Origin: Terriglobales bacterium
Lineage (GTDB): Bacteria > Acidobacteriota > Terriglobia > Terriglobales > Acidobacteriaceae
NCBI GenBank assembly: GCA_025451215.1
Contig: JANWKU010000143.1
Coordinates: forward strand, 1 to 43,950
Length of the DNA stretch: 43,950 bases
Direction: 5' to 3'
A program made the translations under genes and the position numbers. Within the stretch, counting starts at the first letter, position 1. The number at the start of each line of letters is the position of its first letter. Of this stretch, positions 1 to 6,733 are shown in pieces. The notes beneath the pieces are model-generated. The model made no database searches and was not told where the DNA came from. It worked only from the letters and a program-made list of their open reading frames with translations.

Positions 1-431
1 TCGCCGGCCAGGTTCTTCGTATGGGATCCGCGGCTGCAATGACGGATTGCGAACTTCTACGGATCGACAAAAAGGCGATGATGAATGCGCTTCACCGCGA
101 ACATGCATTCTCCGATATGTTCGTTTCATATTTGCTCGCACGGAATATCCGCTACGAAGAAGACCTGGTTGATCAGCTATTTAATTCCAGCGAAAAGAGA
201 TTGGCCCGTGTGCTGTTACTTCTTGCGCATTTTGGCAAGGAAGGCGTACCGGAAACCGTCGTTCCCAAAATTAGTCAGGAGACCCTTGCAGAGATGGTGG
301 GTACAACCCGCTCACGAGTCAGTTTTTTCATGAACCGTTTCAGGAAATTGGGTTTCATCCATTACGCAGGAGGGATCGAAGGCGGTCTGCAGGTCCACAG
401 TTCACTGCTCAATGTAGTTCTCCACGATTAG
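1..431 (+). CDS. CRP/FNR-family transcriptional regulator, 5'-truncated by window edge
   Basis: This is the C-terminal part of a CRP/FNR-type DNA-binding regulator. The reading frame is open to the left edge, so the start is outside the window; the Met at position 21 is internal, because the residues before it (AGQVLR) align with AGQVRR in the complete paralogue at 2890-3702. The visible part holds the end of the cyclic-nucleotide-binding-like beta roll, the dimerisation helix (about RNIRYEEDLVDQLF) and a winged helix-turn-helix with the recognition-helix segment TTRSRVSFFMNRFRKLGF. No cysteine cluster typical of oxygen-sensing FNR is visible. The paralogue is very similar over the whole shared part. 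Unlike the paralogue it stops shortly after VVLHD, without a charged C-terminal tail. The target genes and the ligand cannot be told from the sequence. Confidence 0.93.
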   Translation, partial: AGQVLRMGSAAAMTDCELLRIDKKAMMNALHREHAFSDMFVSYLLARNIRYEEDLVDQLFNSSEKRLARVLLLLAHFGKEGVPETVVPKISQETLAEMVGTTRSRVSFFMNRFRKLGFIHYAGGIEGGLQVHSSLLNVVLHD

Positions 432-462
432 CATTTCTACCGCAGGAATCCCTAATGTTGCA

Positions 463-1218
463 TTAATGAGTGGCGGCGGCCTTATTGCTGAGCTTTGCCA
501 GCGGAGCCGCTGAAGTGACTAGGTAATCTTTGTATTCGATGCTGAACGAGGCCTGGCCACCTAACCGAATGCTGCTGGTGCTGCGGTTGGACGAAGGCAG
601 CCAGAAGTCGCCCACTTTTGTATAGACCTGTTCGATTCTGGTTTCTTTGGTCCAAAACGAAGGGTTTTTCGCAGGTTCTCCTTCAATCCGCATCACGGCA
701 AAATCCTCTGCATTGATCCAGATTTTCCCGCTGTAGAGGAATTTGTTCTTGGTTCGCGGCTTTACTGAAAGAACATACTGCCCGCCGTTTGGTGTGTCTT
801 CATATCTCTCAAATGCGAAAATGTAATTGTCATTATTAAGAGCAACGCGAGCCTGGTTTTCCTCGCGAAGCGCTTCTTTTTCGCTCTCCAACAACTTCTT
901 GAATACTTTCTCGATAATTAGTTTGGAACCTGTGGCGGATCGAACGGTAAATTCTTTCGTCCCCGGAGACTGATATTTAACATCCACAACCATCTCCGCT
1001 GTTCGCAGACCGAGAAATCCATGATATTCGAGCCGATAAGTCCTAACTCCCTGATACGCGGTCAGCGCGTGGGCACGCTCGAGGTTTTTGCGAACTAGAT
1101 TTTCTACAACCTTCGCGGTGCTCATCGGAGGGTGTAATGGCGCGATTGCCTGCTGCGCCAGGCCTGTAGCGATCAGCAGCGGTACGGTCAGCCAGCCTGA
1201 ATGAGGAGAAATCTTCAT
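463..1218 (-). CDS. Exported LolA-like (outer-membrane lipoprotein-sorting-like) protein
   Basis: A predicted exported protein of about 251 residues. I chose the ATG at 1218 because it opens a short basic, then hydrophobic stretch (MKISPHSGWLTVPLLIATGL) ending near AQQA that looks like a signal peptide; a TTG at 1254 would add 12 residues that hide it. The mature part starts with a helix (STAKVVENLVRKNLERA) followed by alternating beta strands with segments such as YRLEYHGFL and FLYSGKIWINAEDFAVMRIEG. This is the pattern of periplasmic LolA/LolB-like half-barrels annotated as outer membrane lipoprotein-sorting proteins. The role in lipoprotein or lipid carriage is inferred from the fold only; no partner genes (lolB, lolCDE) lie nearby. 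It is convergent with the partial regulator on its left, with 31 bp between the two stop codons. Confidence 0.75.
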   Translation of the reverse strand: MKISPHSGWLTVPLLIATGLAQQAIAPLHPPMSTAKVVENLVRKNLERAHALTAYQGVRTYRLEYHGFLGLRTAEMVVDVKYQSPGTKEFTVRSATGSKLIIEKVFKKLLESEKEALREENQARVALNNDNYIFAFERYEDTPNGGQYVLSVKPRTKNKFLYSGKIWINAEDFAVMRIEGEPAKNPSFWTKETRIEQVYTKVGDFWLPSSNRSTSSIRLGGQASFSIEYKDYLVTSAAPLAKLSNKAAATH

Positions 1219-1377
1219 TTCGCTTTCAATACGATAGTGCCAATCGCTTGGCAAAAAGTGTGCAATTTTGATCAGTTTTGCCGGATCGGCGGCGGCGCAC
1301 CGGATCCCGTAATGTTTTCCCCAAAGGCCAACACCTCTTGCCCCAACGTCGCACAGGTACAGGGGCTACAATGAAGC

Positions 1378-1593
1378 GTGCGCCATTACATAACCAAACA
1401 GTCGAACAGCGGCGGCATTACTTTCAAATGCGCTTTCTGCGAGCATGCCGTTGCCATTCTTGACTTCGACCAAACGAAGGGCAATCGCCGCACACAAGCG
1501 GCTGCGTCGATCAATCGTCACGCTGAACAACTGCATTTCTCTGAGTCGCTGAATACGACCTCAATCAAACCGGGCACTGGCCGTGCATTTTGA
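1378..1593 (+). CDS. Small hypothetical protein with CxxC and downstream His (possible zinc binder)
   Basis: An open frame of 71 codons. The central part, ITFKCAFCEHAVAILDF followed by a helical stretch ending NRHAEQLHF, has a CxxC pair and two histidines placed as in small C2H2- or treble-clef-like zinc proteins. It ends in a TTGA overlap with the next zinc-finger gene, whose TTG start shares two bases with its TGA stop, which argues that the two are translated together. I do not recognise the family. There is no strong Shine-Dalgarno sequence before the ATG, and an upstream start is possible. Confidence is moderate because the evidence is the overlap and the cysteine/histidine spacing alone. 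Confidence 0.5.
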   Translation: MRHYITKQSNSGGITFKCAFCEHAVAILDFDQTKGNRRTQAAASINRHAEQLHFSESLNTTSIKPGTGRAF

Positions 1594-1820
1594 AGGCCCT
1601 ATCACTCGGGCAAATTTTGTCGGTGCGTTGTCCCGTTTGTGATGCGAAGGAGAAGCAGAAATGCACACTCACCACGGGCCAACCTTGCGTGAAAACACAC
1701 ATTAGTCGAAGCCTGGCAGCTGCGAAAATCGGCCGTCCCAACAATGTTGCTCAATCTACATTGCGAAATCTCAAGATAGTCGCGGATCGTGGGATGCGCA
1801 TTCTATTCCACAACAGCTAG
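1590..1820 (+). CDS. Small zinc-finger protein (CPxC...C...C..H type)
   Basis: A 76-residue protein with the motif CPVCDAKEKQKC, then TGQPCVKTHISR. This spacing (CPxC, a Cys eight residues later, a Cys before a final His, then Arg) matches the short zinc-finger family found in many actinobacterial, acidobacterial and phage proteins that start CPxCxAxxxxxC. The likely role is nucleic-acid binding, but this is inference from the family. The start is a TTG that overlaps the stop codon of the preceding gene (TTGA), suggesting translational coupling. The last 30 residues (STLRNLKIVADRGMRILF) are basic and helical. Nothing in the surroundings shows which DNA or RNA it acts on. Confidence 0.65.
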   Translation: MKALSLGQILSVRCPVCDAKEKQKCTLTTGQPCVKTHISRSLAAAKIGRPNNVAQSTLRNLKIVADRGMRILFHNS

Positions 1821-1846
1821 CGCCACACCGAAGCAAATGGAGCCCA

Positions 1847-2053
1847 ATGTTCTTTCAAATTCATAAAGACGGACGAGCAGTCGATGGCAGCAGCTACTCA
1901 ACGCTGGAGGAAGCTTCTTCGATATTGATAAACGCCGAGAGAGGCGGCCACGTTGCAGAGGTGGATGGTTTAGACAGAATCATACGGAGCTATACGCTCC
2001 AGGAGTGCCGCAAGGCGGCGCGGAGTTTTCAATGCGTGGTGCCCACTAGCTAG
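1847..2053 (+). CDS. Small conserved-looking hypothetical protein
   Basis: A 68-residue protein starting MFFQIHKDGRAVDGSSYSTL. It has a clear ribosome binding site, GGAG, a few bases before the ATG. The predicted layout is two or three beta strands, one helix (LEEASSILINAERG), another strand (HVAEVDG) and a final helix (LQECRKAARSF), compact and without membrane segments. It lies 26 bp after the zinc-finger gene, in the same direction, so the three small genes from 1378 to 2053 could form one transcript. I do not recognise a named domain. The good ribosome binding site and balanced composition make it likely to be real. Confidence 0.6.
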   Translation: MFFQIHKDGRAVDGSSYSTLEEASSILINAERGGHVAEVDGLDRIIRSYTLQECRKAARSFQCVVPTS

Positions 2054-2324
2054 AACATGAATCTGGTTTGGAACAATTGCGAGGTTGAGTTCGCCGGTCT
2101 TCCACGATTGCATTCGATCCGGCTCAAGTCGCCAATGACAAATCCCGCTGTACTTCGCGGAGATCTTTACAGAATTTGCAATTCGTGTCAGTGCAAAATA
2201 TAGATCCTGAGCGCGGTGGCGGCTGAGGGTTGAGTATAGTGGGGATGCTTGCCATAAATAGCCTCCTAATTGATAACAATGCTGATTGTTTGCTCATCTT
2301 GGAGCAAATTGTGTTTGAGAAGGA
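2054..2324. other. Gene-poor stretch
   Basis: No convincing gene was found on either strand between the small protein ending at 2053 and the stop codon at 2325. A 63-codon plus-strand frame from 2230 has no ribosome binding site and largely reads the complement of the real minus-strand gene. No strong inverted repeat followed by T residues was seen. Confidence 0.4.
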
Positions 2325-2507
2325 CTACACTGCTGCGTCAAAGGATGACGATCTATTGCCTTGGCGTTGTTGGCAGGCGATTATCTCTTCTCGCTTAACT
2401 AACACACGGTTAAGTTCTTGAATAAGTATCATGAACTTTTCAGGGTCCATTTCCATACTGGCTTGTTCGGCAAGGTGTTTCCAATCGCTAGGTTGATGCG
2501 GGGTCAT
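2325..2507 (-). CDS. Small helical hypothetical protein
   Basis: A 60-residue protein, predicted to be almost all helical: WKHLAEQASMEMDPEKFMIL is followed by IQELNRVLVKREE and a basic, glutamine-rich tail. The pattern 'LAEQAS-EMDP-K-M-L--ELN-VL--RE' is one I associate with a short, widespread acidobacterial protein of unknown function; this is recollection of a family, not a database result. A good ribosome binding site (AAAGGGG, about 5-6 bases before ATG 2507) supports the start. It is divergent from the small gene beginning at about 2658, and the 150 bp between them probably hold both promoters. It may be a coiled-coil dimer; the function is unknown. Confidence 0.65.
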   Translation of the reverse strand: MTPHQPSDWKHLAEQASMEMDPEKFMILIQELNRVLVKREEIIACQQRQGNRSSSFDAAV

Positions 2508-2657
2508 AAAATACCCCTTTCTACTGTTACCAAAGTACGCTGCCGTTTGATCTTAGTCTGAGCAATACAGCACATTGGCGTCAGAATCTACCGACTTGAG
2601 CCTAAGGGCCCTGCATCCTAGCCGCATGGCCAACGCTGAAATACCAGATCTACCCGA

Positions 2658-2897
2658 TTGCACAACATGTTACGGGCTGGCACTATCGCAGGCGTGCCCT
2701 CTTGCAGCCTAGCTGATTCCATTCGTGCGCTGTGCGCTGAAGTTATCGCCATGCGAAACCCCAATGAGACGGAACTTGTCCTCGCGGAATTGAGAGCAGC
2801 GATTGAGGAGTATATAAGTATGTTGTATGGCAATCTGGGACTTGAAGAAAGTGCCCAAACCAGGTTCGCCAATGACCACCCGCCTATGGTTATTTAG
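2658..2897 (+). CDS. Small helical hypothetical protein
   Basis: A 79-codon frame. The part from SLADSIRALCAEVIAMRN through ELVLAELRAAIEEYISML is two amphipathic helices, a pattern seen in other short acidobacterial proteins of unknown function. The N-terminal residues before SLADSI look less protein-like, so the true start may be an internal codon; no good ribosome binding site is evident for the ATG at 2658. The stop codon overlaps the 3' end of the convergent CRP-type regulator by 8 bp. I cannot assign a function. Confidence 0.5.
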   Translation: MHNMLRAGTIAGVPSCSLADSIRALCAEVIAMRNPNETELVLAELRAAIEEYISMLYGNLGLEESAQTRFANDHPPMVI

Positions 2898-3702
2898 GGG
2901 CGAGGAGTAACGGCCTTTTGGCGCGTTCTTTGTCAGGCCGCCGACCCGGTTCGGCAGGTGGTTCGAGGTTTTGCTTACCGAGGCGGCGGCTTGAATTCCG
3001 GCCATCGTCGTCAGTGGATGTCCCGTCGTCATCGTGCAGCACAATGTTCAACAGTGAACTGTGCACGTGTAAATTCTCGCCAAAGTCGTAGTTGATAAAA
3101 CCAAGCTTTCTGAACCGATTCATAAAGAAGCTGACCCGCGAACGGGTCGTGCCCACCATCTCGGCCAGAGTTTCCTGAGTGAGTCTTGGAATTACCGTTT
3201 CGGACACTCCTTCTTTCCCGAAATGCGCCATCAACAGAAGAATTCTCGCTAGCCGCTTTTCACTGGAATTGAAGAGCTGATCAACCAAGTCATCCTGATA
3301 TCGAATATTTCGCTTGAGTAGATATTTGACAAATAGGGCCGATAGTTTAGGTTCCAGACTCATTGCAAGCATCATCGCCTTCTTCTCGATATGCAGAAGA
3401 ATGCAGTCTGTCATTGCGACTGCAGACGCCATTCGTCGGACCTGGCCAGCAAGGCCACTTTCGCCAAAGAAATCGCCGTCGCCCAGGACGCCGAGCGTTG
3501 CCTCTTTCCCGCCTTCCGAGACAACAGTAAGTCGTATCTTTCCTTGTTGGATGAAATACAGTCCGTCCGTAGAATCGCCTTGAGAGAAGATTGTCTTCAT
3601 TTTCCCTAAAGACAAGATATTCCTACCGGCCCCAATGGTTGAAAGGAAGGCGTGGGGATTGAAATCGGATTTTTTCTTTGTTACCGCAATTCGCTTAGTC
3701 AA
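2890..3702 (-). CDS. CRP/FNR-family transcriptional regulator
   Basis: A complete CRP/FNR-type regulator of 270 residues. Residues about 25-115 form the cyclic-nucleotide-binding-like beta roll (KTIFSQGDSTDGLYFIQQGK, GDGDFFGESGLAG), then a long dimerisation helix and a winged helix-turn-helix (LTQETLAEMVGTTRSRVSFF, about residues 180-200). No [15 protein letters not shown] cysteines are seen, so it is not a classical FNR; whether it binds cAMP is unknown. The start is a TTG at 3702 with GGAAAG upstream; the next ATG would remove part of the domain. After the conserved end (LLNIVLHD) there is an unusual tail of about 45 residues rich in Asp, Arg and Pro (starting DDGTSTDDDGRN), absent from the paralogue at 1-431. 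The two paralogues face each other across a cluster of small genes. Confidence 0.92.
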   Translation of the reverse strand: MTKRIAVTKKKSDFNPHAFLSTIGAGRNILSLGKMKTIFSQGDSTDGLYFIQQGKIRLTVVSEGGKEATLGVLGDGDFFGESGLAGQVRRMASAVAMTDCILLHIEKKAMMLAMSLEPKLSALFVKYLLKRNIRYQDDLVDQLFNSSEKRLARILLLMAHFGKEGVSETVIPRLTQETLAEMVGTTRSRVSFFMNRFRKLGFINYDFGENLHVHSSLLNIVLHDDDGTSTDDDGRNSSRRLGKQNLEPPAEPGRRPDKERAKRPLLLAPK

Positions 3703-3855
3703 ATGATCTTTCCGAAACTACTAACAGACATAACAGCATTGAGTGTGCAGCAAGCCAGGGAATTTTGCTGGCCAATATTGCTCATAATTGTGGTTCTAAT
3801 GCTGCAGGGCAGAAGTTGCAGGATGGGGCCCGCGCGAACGCTTATGAGGGCTGAC

Positions 3856-4059
3856 TCACGCCGGGTTGAGTGACTTGCCACATTCCAAACAACACTTCTT
3901 ACTTCGCGAGGTAATTAATCCACAAAACGGGCAAATTCTTTGCGAATAGACCTCGCCCGCTTGTGGAGCGATTATTGCCCGGATTTTCCCGAGCACATCG
4001 GTAAGGAAAGCGATCCGTCTGCGAAGACGATTACGGAGCGAACTGGTGGGGTATTCCAT
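3856..4059 (-). CDS. Small zinc-ribbon protein
   Basis: A small protein of about 67 residues with a basic helical N-terminus (SSLRNRLRRRIAFLTDVLGK) and a C-terminal zinc ribbon: CPFCG, then CCLECGK. The four cysteines in two CxxC pairs separated by about 13 residues are a standard rubredoxin-like metal site. I chose the ATG at 4059; a GTG at 4089, preceded by GAGG, would add ten residues (MPREKERSHI) and cannot be excluded. It lies upstream of and in the same direction as the CRP-type regulator, 153 bp away. The function is unknown; the basic helix suggests contact with nucleic acid or membrane phosphate groups. Confidence 0.65.
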   Translation of the reverse strand: MEYPTSSLRNRLRRRIAFLTDVLGKIRAIIAPQAGEVYSQRICPFCGLITSRSKKCCLECGKSLNPA

Positions 4060-4411
4060 AATGTGGCTTCGCTCTTTCTCCCGAGGCACGACCTCACGTA
4101 AAGATGCAAGTGCGCATAGGCTTTCTTATCCCGCACCTCTGGCAAGCTTAATGATGGCAGACCATGACGGGCGATTCTGTGCAGAATCGCTCATGTTGTA
4201 CGAAGACTTTTGCGCATCATTGTGAAAAATGGACCGAGGTCTTCATAACTTAAGAACGCAAGTGAGCAATTCAGATCAGCTATTCTTTTCATCTTGTATG
4301 ATCATGATGCTGGAGTTGAGCATTGCTTCTCACTCTTTCAGGTCTTCTGAGCTAAGTCAGCCCATCTGAAGTTTCTCTCTCCTTAGGTTGACCTTCCTGA
4401 AAGGAAATTCT
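4060..4411. other. Divergent intergenic region with a long inverted repeat
   Basis: No gene is seen here. The stretch separates the minus-strand zinc-ribbon gene from the plus-strand SYLF gene and must hold promoters for both. Its most obvious element is the inverted repeat at 4163-4195, listed separately. Confidence 0.6.
4163..4195. promoter_or_regulatory. Inverted repeat, candidate operator or transcript hairpin
   Basis: Arms GCGATTCTG (4171-4179) and CAGAATCGC (4182-4190) are a perfect 9-base inverted repeat around TG. The symmetry resumes outside with CATGA (4163-4167) and TCATG (4191-4195). It sits in the divergent region between the zinc-ribbon and SYLF genes. It is followed by no T run on either side, so a binding site is as likely as a terminator. 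Confidence 0.4.
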
Positions 4412-5116
4412 ATGAAAAGAACAATGTCGGCGCTGGTGATGTGCTTTATCGGCTTGGTAGGAACTTACGCGTGGGCAGGCTCTGACCGCCAGGATTCGGT
4501 CGCGCGACTGCAATCGTCCGTTGGAGTCTTGCAAGCCATTATGGCGACACCGGACAAAGGTATTCCAGAAGAAGTTTTGAGTAATGCAAAGTGCATCGTT
4601 GTAGTCCCGGACCTGATTAAAGGCGGTTTCGTTTTTGGAGGCAAGCACGGACGTGGCGTGGCTTCCTGCCGTACCGCCAATGGATGGAGCGCTCCGGCAT
4701 TTGTGTCGGTGGGTGGTGGGAGTTGGGGATTGCAGATTGGAGTGGAAGGTGTTGATCTGGTCATGCTGGTCATGAATGATCATGGTTTCCAGCACCTACT
4801 TTCCAGCAAATTTGAACTTACCGGTGAAGGATCGGTTGCGGCAGGCCCGGTGGGTCGGCATGCTTCCGCAGGGACTGACTGGAAGATGAATACTGAAATG
4901 CTCACCTACTCGCGATCAAGGGGTGTATTTGCTGGCTTGACCCTGGAAGGCGCGGTCGTTGAACAAGACAATGACTCCACGCACGCCATTTACGGAAAAC
5001 ATATGACATTCCGCAATATTCTTTCGGGCAAAGCTTCAACCCCTCAAAGTGCGGACGCTTTTATGAAGGCCGTATCAGAAGCGGGTCATCAGGCACATCT
5101 CGCGGAAGCAAACTAA
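4412..5116 (+). CDS. Exported SYLF-domain (Ysc84-like) lipid-binding protein
   Basis: A 234-residue exported protein. The ATG at 4412 has AAAGGAAA a few bases upstream and opens a signal peptide (MKRTMSALVMCFIGLVG, cleavage near AWA-G). The mature part is a SYLF domain: helix SVARLQSSVGVLQAIM, then the hallmarks IPEEVLSNAKCIVVVPDLIK, GGFVFGGKHGRGV, SAPAFVSVGGGSWGLQIG and the late strand SRSRGVFAGLTLEGAV. SYLF domains bind phosphoinositide or other anionic lipids in eukaryotes; bacterial members are secreted or periplasmic and poorly understood. The gene is followed 93 bp later by the cysteine-repeat protein, also exported, with a strong hairpin between them, so whether they share a transcript is open. 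Confidence 0.9.
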   Translation: MKRTMSALVMCFIGLVGTYAWAGSDRQDSVARLQSSVGVLQAIMATPDKGIPEEVLSNAKCIVVVPDLIKGGFVFGGKHGRGVASCRTANGWSAPAFVSVGGGSWGLQIGVEGVDLVMLVMNDHGFQHLLSSKFELTGEGSVAAGPVGRHASAGTDWKMNTEMLTYSRSRGVFAGLTLEGAVVEQDNDSTHAIYGKHMTFRNILSGKASTPQSADAFMKAVSEAGHQAHLAEAN

Positions 5117-5140
5117 GAAACAACATCGCCACGGGAAATG

Positions 5141-5174
5141 AGCTGACCGAAACCGTATTGCGGTCCGGTCAGCT
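5141..5174 (+). terminator. Strong hairpin after the SYLF gene, possible terminator
   Basis: AGCTGACCG (5141-5149) pairs with CGGTCAGCT (5166-5174). Inside the loop ACCG (5152-5155) pairs with CGGT (5161-5164), so the stem extends with one mismatch. It lies 25 bp after the SYLF stop codon. Only TTC follows, so it is a poor intrinsic terminator and might instead protect the 3' end of the message. Confidence 0.4.
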
Positions 5175-5209
5175 TTCAACAGAACTACGAGTTGGTTGGA
5201 AAGGTCATC

Positions 5210-6073
5210 ATGAAAATCGGTTTGCGGAAATATTTTCGGGCACTGGCGGCGTGTATTTTTCTCTTCCCAATTCTGACATTTGCCCAGTCGCTTAATCCTC
5301 CAGGAAATCTGGAGGCTTGCAAAGCGGGTCGCCCAACCTGTGATCGCACCAAGTTGAGTGAAGCAGAGTTGGCCACCGTGACTCTCGCTGACCATGCGCG
5401 AAATGTTTCAAACTGTCGCAATGCTTCGGGAAACTGTGATCCCTCCAAACTAACCGACCGTGAGACTACAGCTCGGGCGGTTGCAGGTCACCAGCAAAAT
5501 GTTTCCGACTGCAACAACGGCATTGCGTCTTGCGACCAATCCAAATTGACCAAGCCCGAGGCACATGACTCAGTGATGGCAGAGCATGAACGCAATCTTG
5601 CGAATTGCAAGGACGGCGTGGGAAATTGTGATCGCTCGAAACTTACTCAGCCTGAAACTGCGGCGGTAAACGAAGCCAGACATAAGCTCAACGTTTCCGA
5701 TTGCCAGAATGGCGCGGGACTTTGCGATCACACGAAGCTCACTCCTGTGGAAACGAAGGACGTATCGGTCGCGGATCACCAACGCAATGCGCAGAATTGT
5801 AAAAACGGCTGGGACGATTGCGATCATTCCAAACTCACTCCCCTTGAAGCGAGTCAAACGACCGCAGCGGAACACGAGCGTAATCTCATCGCGTGCAAGA
5901 ACGGCAAGGAAACCTGCGATTATTCCTTGCTCACTTCCAAAGAGGCGACTGCATTAGCAGTGGAAGAACAAAATCGCAACTATACTGCCTGTATGACGGG
6001 ATATGGTTTTTGCAATCGTTCACGACTCACCCCGGAGCAGGCCCGGACAGTTGCGTCAAAAAGTAAACACTAG
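5210..6073 (+). CDS. Secreted protein of eight 32-residue cysteine repeats
   Basis: A 287-residue protein that I do not recognise as a named family. The ATG at 5210 follows GGAAAGG and opens a signal peptide (MKIGLRKYFRALAACIFLFP, cleavage near TFAQ). From residue 33 to the end the whole protein is eight tandem units of exactly 32 residues (the last is 31), with consensus N-x3-C-x6-C-D-x-[ST]-[KLR]-L-[TS]-x2-E-x6-[AE]-x-H-x-R. Each unit has two cysteines seven positions apart, 16 in all, so one disulfide per unit in the periplasm or outside the cell is plausible. The period never slips, and the DNA copies are diverged rather than identical, so this is an old repeat kept by selection. It sits between the SYLF and small membrane protein genes, all in the same direction. 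The function is unknown; a rod-like solenoid or binding scaffold is my inference. Confidence 0.85.
   Translation: MKIGLRKYFRALAACIFLFPILTFAQSLNPPGNLEACKAGRPTCDRTKLSEAELATVTLADHARNVSNCRNASGNCDPSKLTDRETTARAVAGHQQNVSDCNNGIASCDQSKLTKPEAHDSVMAEHERNLANCKDGVGNCDRSKLTQPETAAVNEARHKLNVSDCQNGAGLCDHTKLTPVETKDVSVADHQRNAQNCKNGWDDCDHSKLTPLEASQTTAAEHERNLIACKNGKETCDYSLLTSKEATALAVEEQNRNYTACMTGYGFCNRSRLTPEQARTVASKSKH
5306..6070 (+). repeat. Eight in-frame tandem 96-bp units coding the cysteine repeats
   Basis: The coding DNA has a 96-bp period from 5306, each unit starting at an AAT/AAC Asn codon. Units begin at about 5306, 5402, 5498, 5594, 5690, 5786, 5882 and 5978. Fixed positions are Cys 5, Cys 12, Asp 13 (Asn in the last) and Leu 17. 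Confidence 0.9.
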
Positions 6074-6111
6074 GTCTCTCAATAAAATTCAGGCATCAAG
6101 TCAGGAGCAAA

Positions 6112-6351
6112 ATGCCCACATCTCAGAATTTCTCCGATTCGGATCTGGAGCGGCGCTGGCGCACATGGCAGGAGAAAAGCAATCGCGCCGACCGTTTGGC
6201 GGACAAACGAATGAAAATTCTGTTCTCTGTCGTCGCAGTCATTCTTTTGACTTGGATTCTGTACTATCTCCTCCGGGCTGATTCCAAGCAGGTTCAACGA
6301 ACTGTTCTTGAAGGTTTGTTTCCTGGGGCACGCTTTGCTGGTTGCTCTTAA
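6112..6351 (+). CDS. Small single-pass membrane protein
   Basis: A 79-residue protein with a good ribosome binding site (AGGAG, about 5 bases before the ATG). The N-terminal half is charged (LERRWRTWQEKSNRADRLADKR), followed by one transmembrane helix (ILFSVVAVILLTWILYYLL, about residues 36-54) and a short tail ending FAGCS. It follows the cysteine-repeat gene by 38 bp in the same direction and is probably cotranscribed. Positive charges before the helix suggest that the N-terminus is cytoplasmic. No family was recognised. Confidence 0.65.
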   Translation: MPTSQNFSDSDLERRWRTWQEKSNRADRLADKRMKILFSVVAVILLTWILYYLLRADSKQVQRTVLEGLFPGARFAGCS

Positions 6352-6536
6352 ATTAATAAAGGAACTTAAGTCGTCGCCCGCCTATTGTGGTCACTGCAAA
6401 GTGTCTTCTCCAGCACCATTTCTGCGGGGCAGCCGTATTCTGGTCCGTGAACGCGGCGAAGATGGCCTACCCCCTCGCCACTGTGACCCGTTTGCTTCTT
6501 CGCAACGCCTTATACTCGCAATTCGCCGTTCACCGG

Positions 6537-6567
6537 AATCAGGGTCCAATTGGACCCTGATTTTTCA
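6537..6567 (+). terminator. Perfect 26-bp palindrome followed by T run
   Basis: Positions 6537-6562 are a perfect palindrome whose arm is AATCAGGGTCCAA, followed directly by three more T residues (TTTTT from 6561 to 6565). It could terminate the transcript of the genes ending at 6351. The arm contains GGGTCCAAT, the same word that opens the long repeats at 6731 and 13256, so it may also be part of that repeat system. Confidence 0.55.
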
Positions 6568-6704
6568 CTGAATTATGTCTAAATTTTGAGTCGGGAAAAT
6601 CTTCAGGAAATTTCGGAAAGTGTGCTCGCCATCCAGCGGCGAGAACATGCGAGAGTAAATTTGCGAAATTGTGGCATCAAGTTTTTTAATTTTTTAATTT
6701 TTTG

Positions 6705-6733
6705 CCCAAGTTTTTGTGCAGAAAAAACTTGGG
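6705..6733. repeat. 11-bp-stem hairpin
   Basis: CCCAAGTTTTT (6705-6715) and AAAAACTTGGG (6723-6733) are perfectly complementary around a 7-base loop. The right arm runs straight into the first GGGTCCAAT of the long direct repeat. It is preceded by an AT-rich stretch of T runs. Confidence 0.6.

Noticed and set aside
1278-1463. 61-codon frame upstream of the CxxC small gene
   Set aside because: Arg-rich, overlaps the better-supported small gene in another frame, no ribosome binding site.
5306-6070. CRISPR array suggested by regular 96-bp period
   Set aside because: The period is in frame with a signal-peptide-bearing protein, units are diverged along their whole length and there are no spacers.
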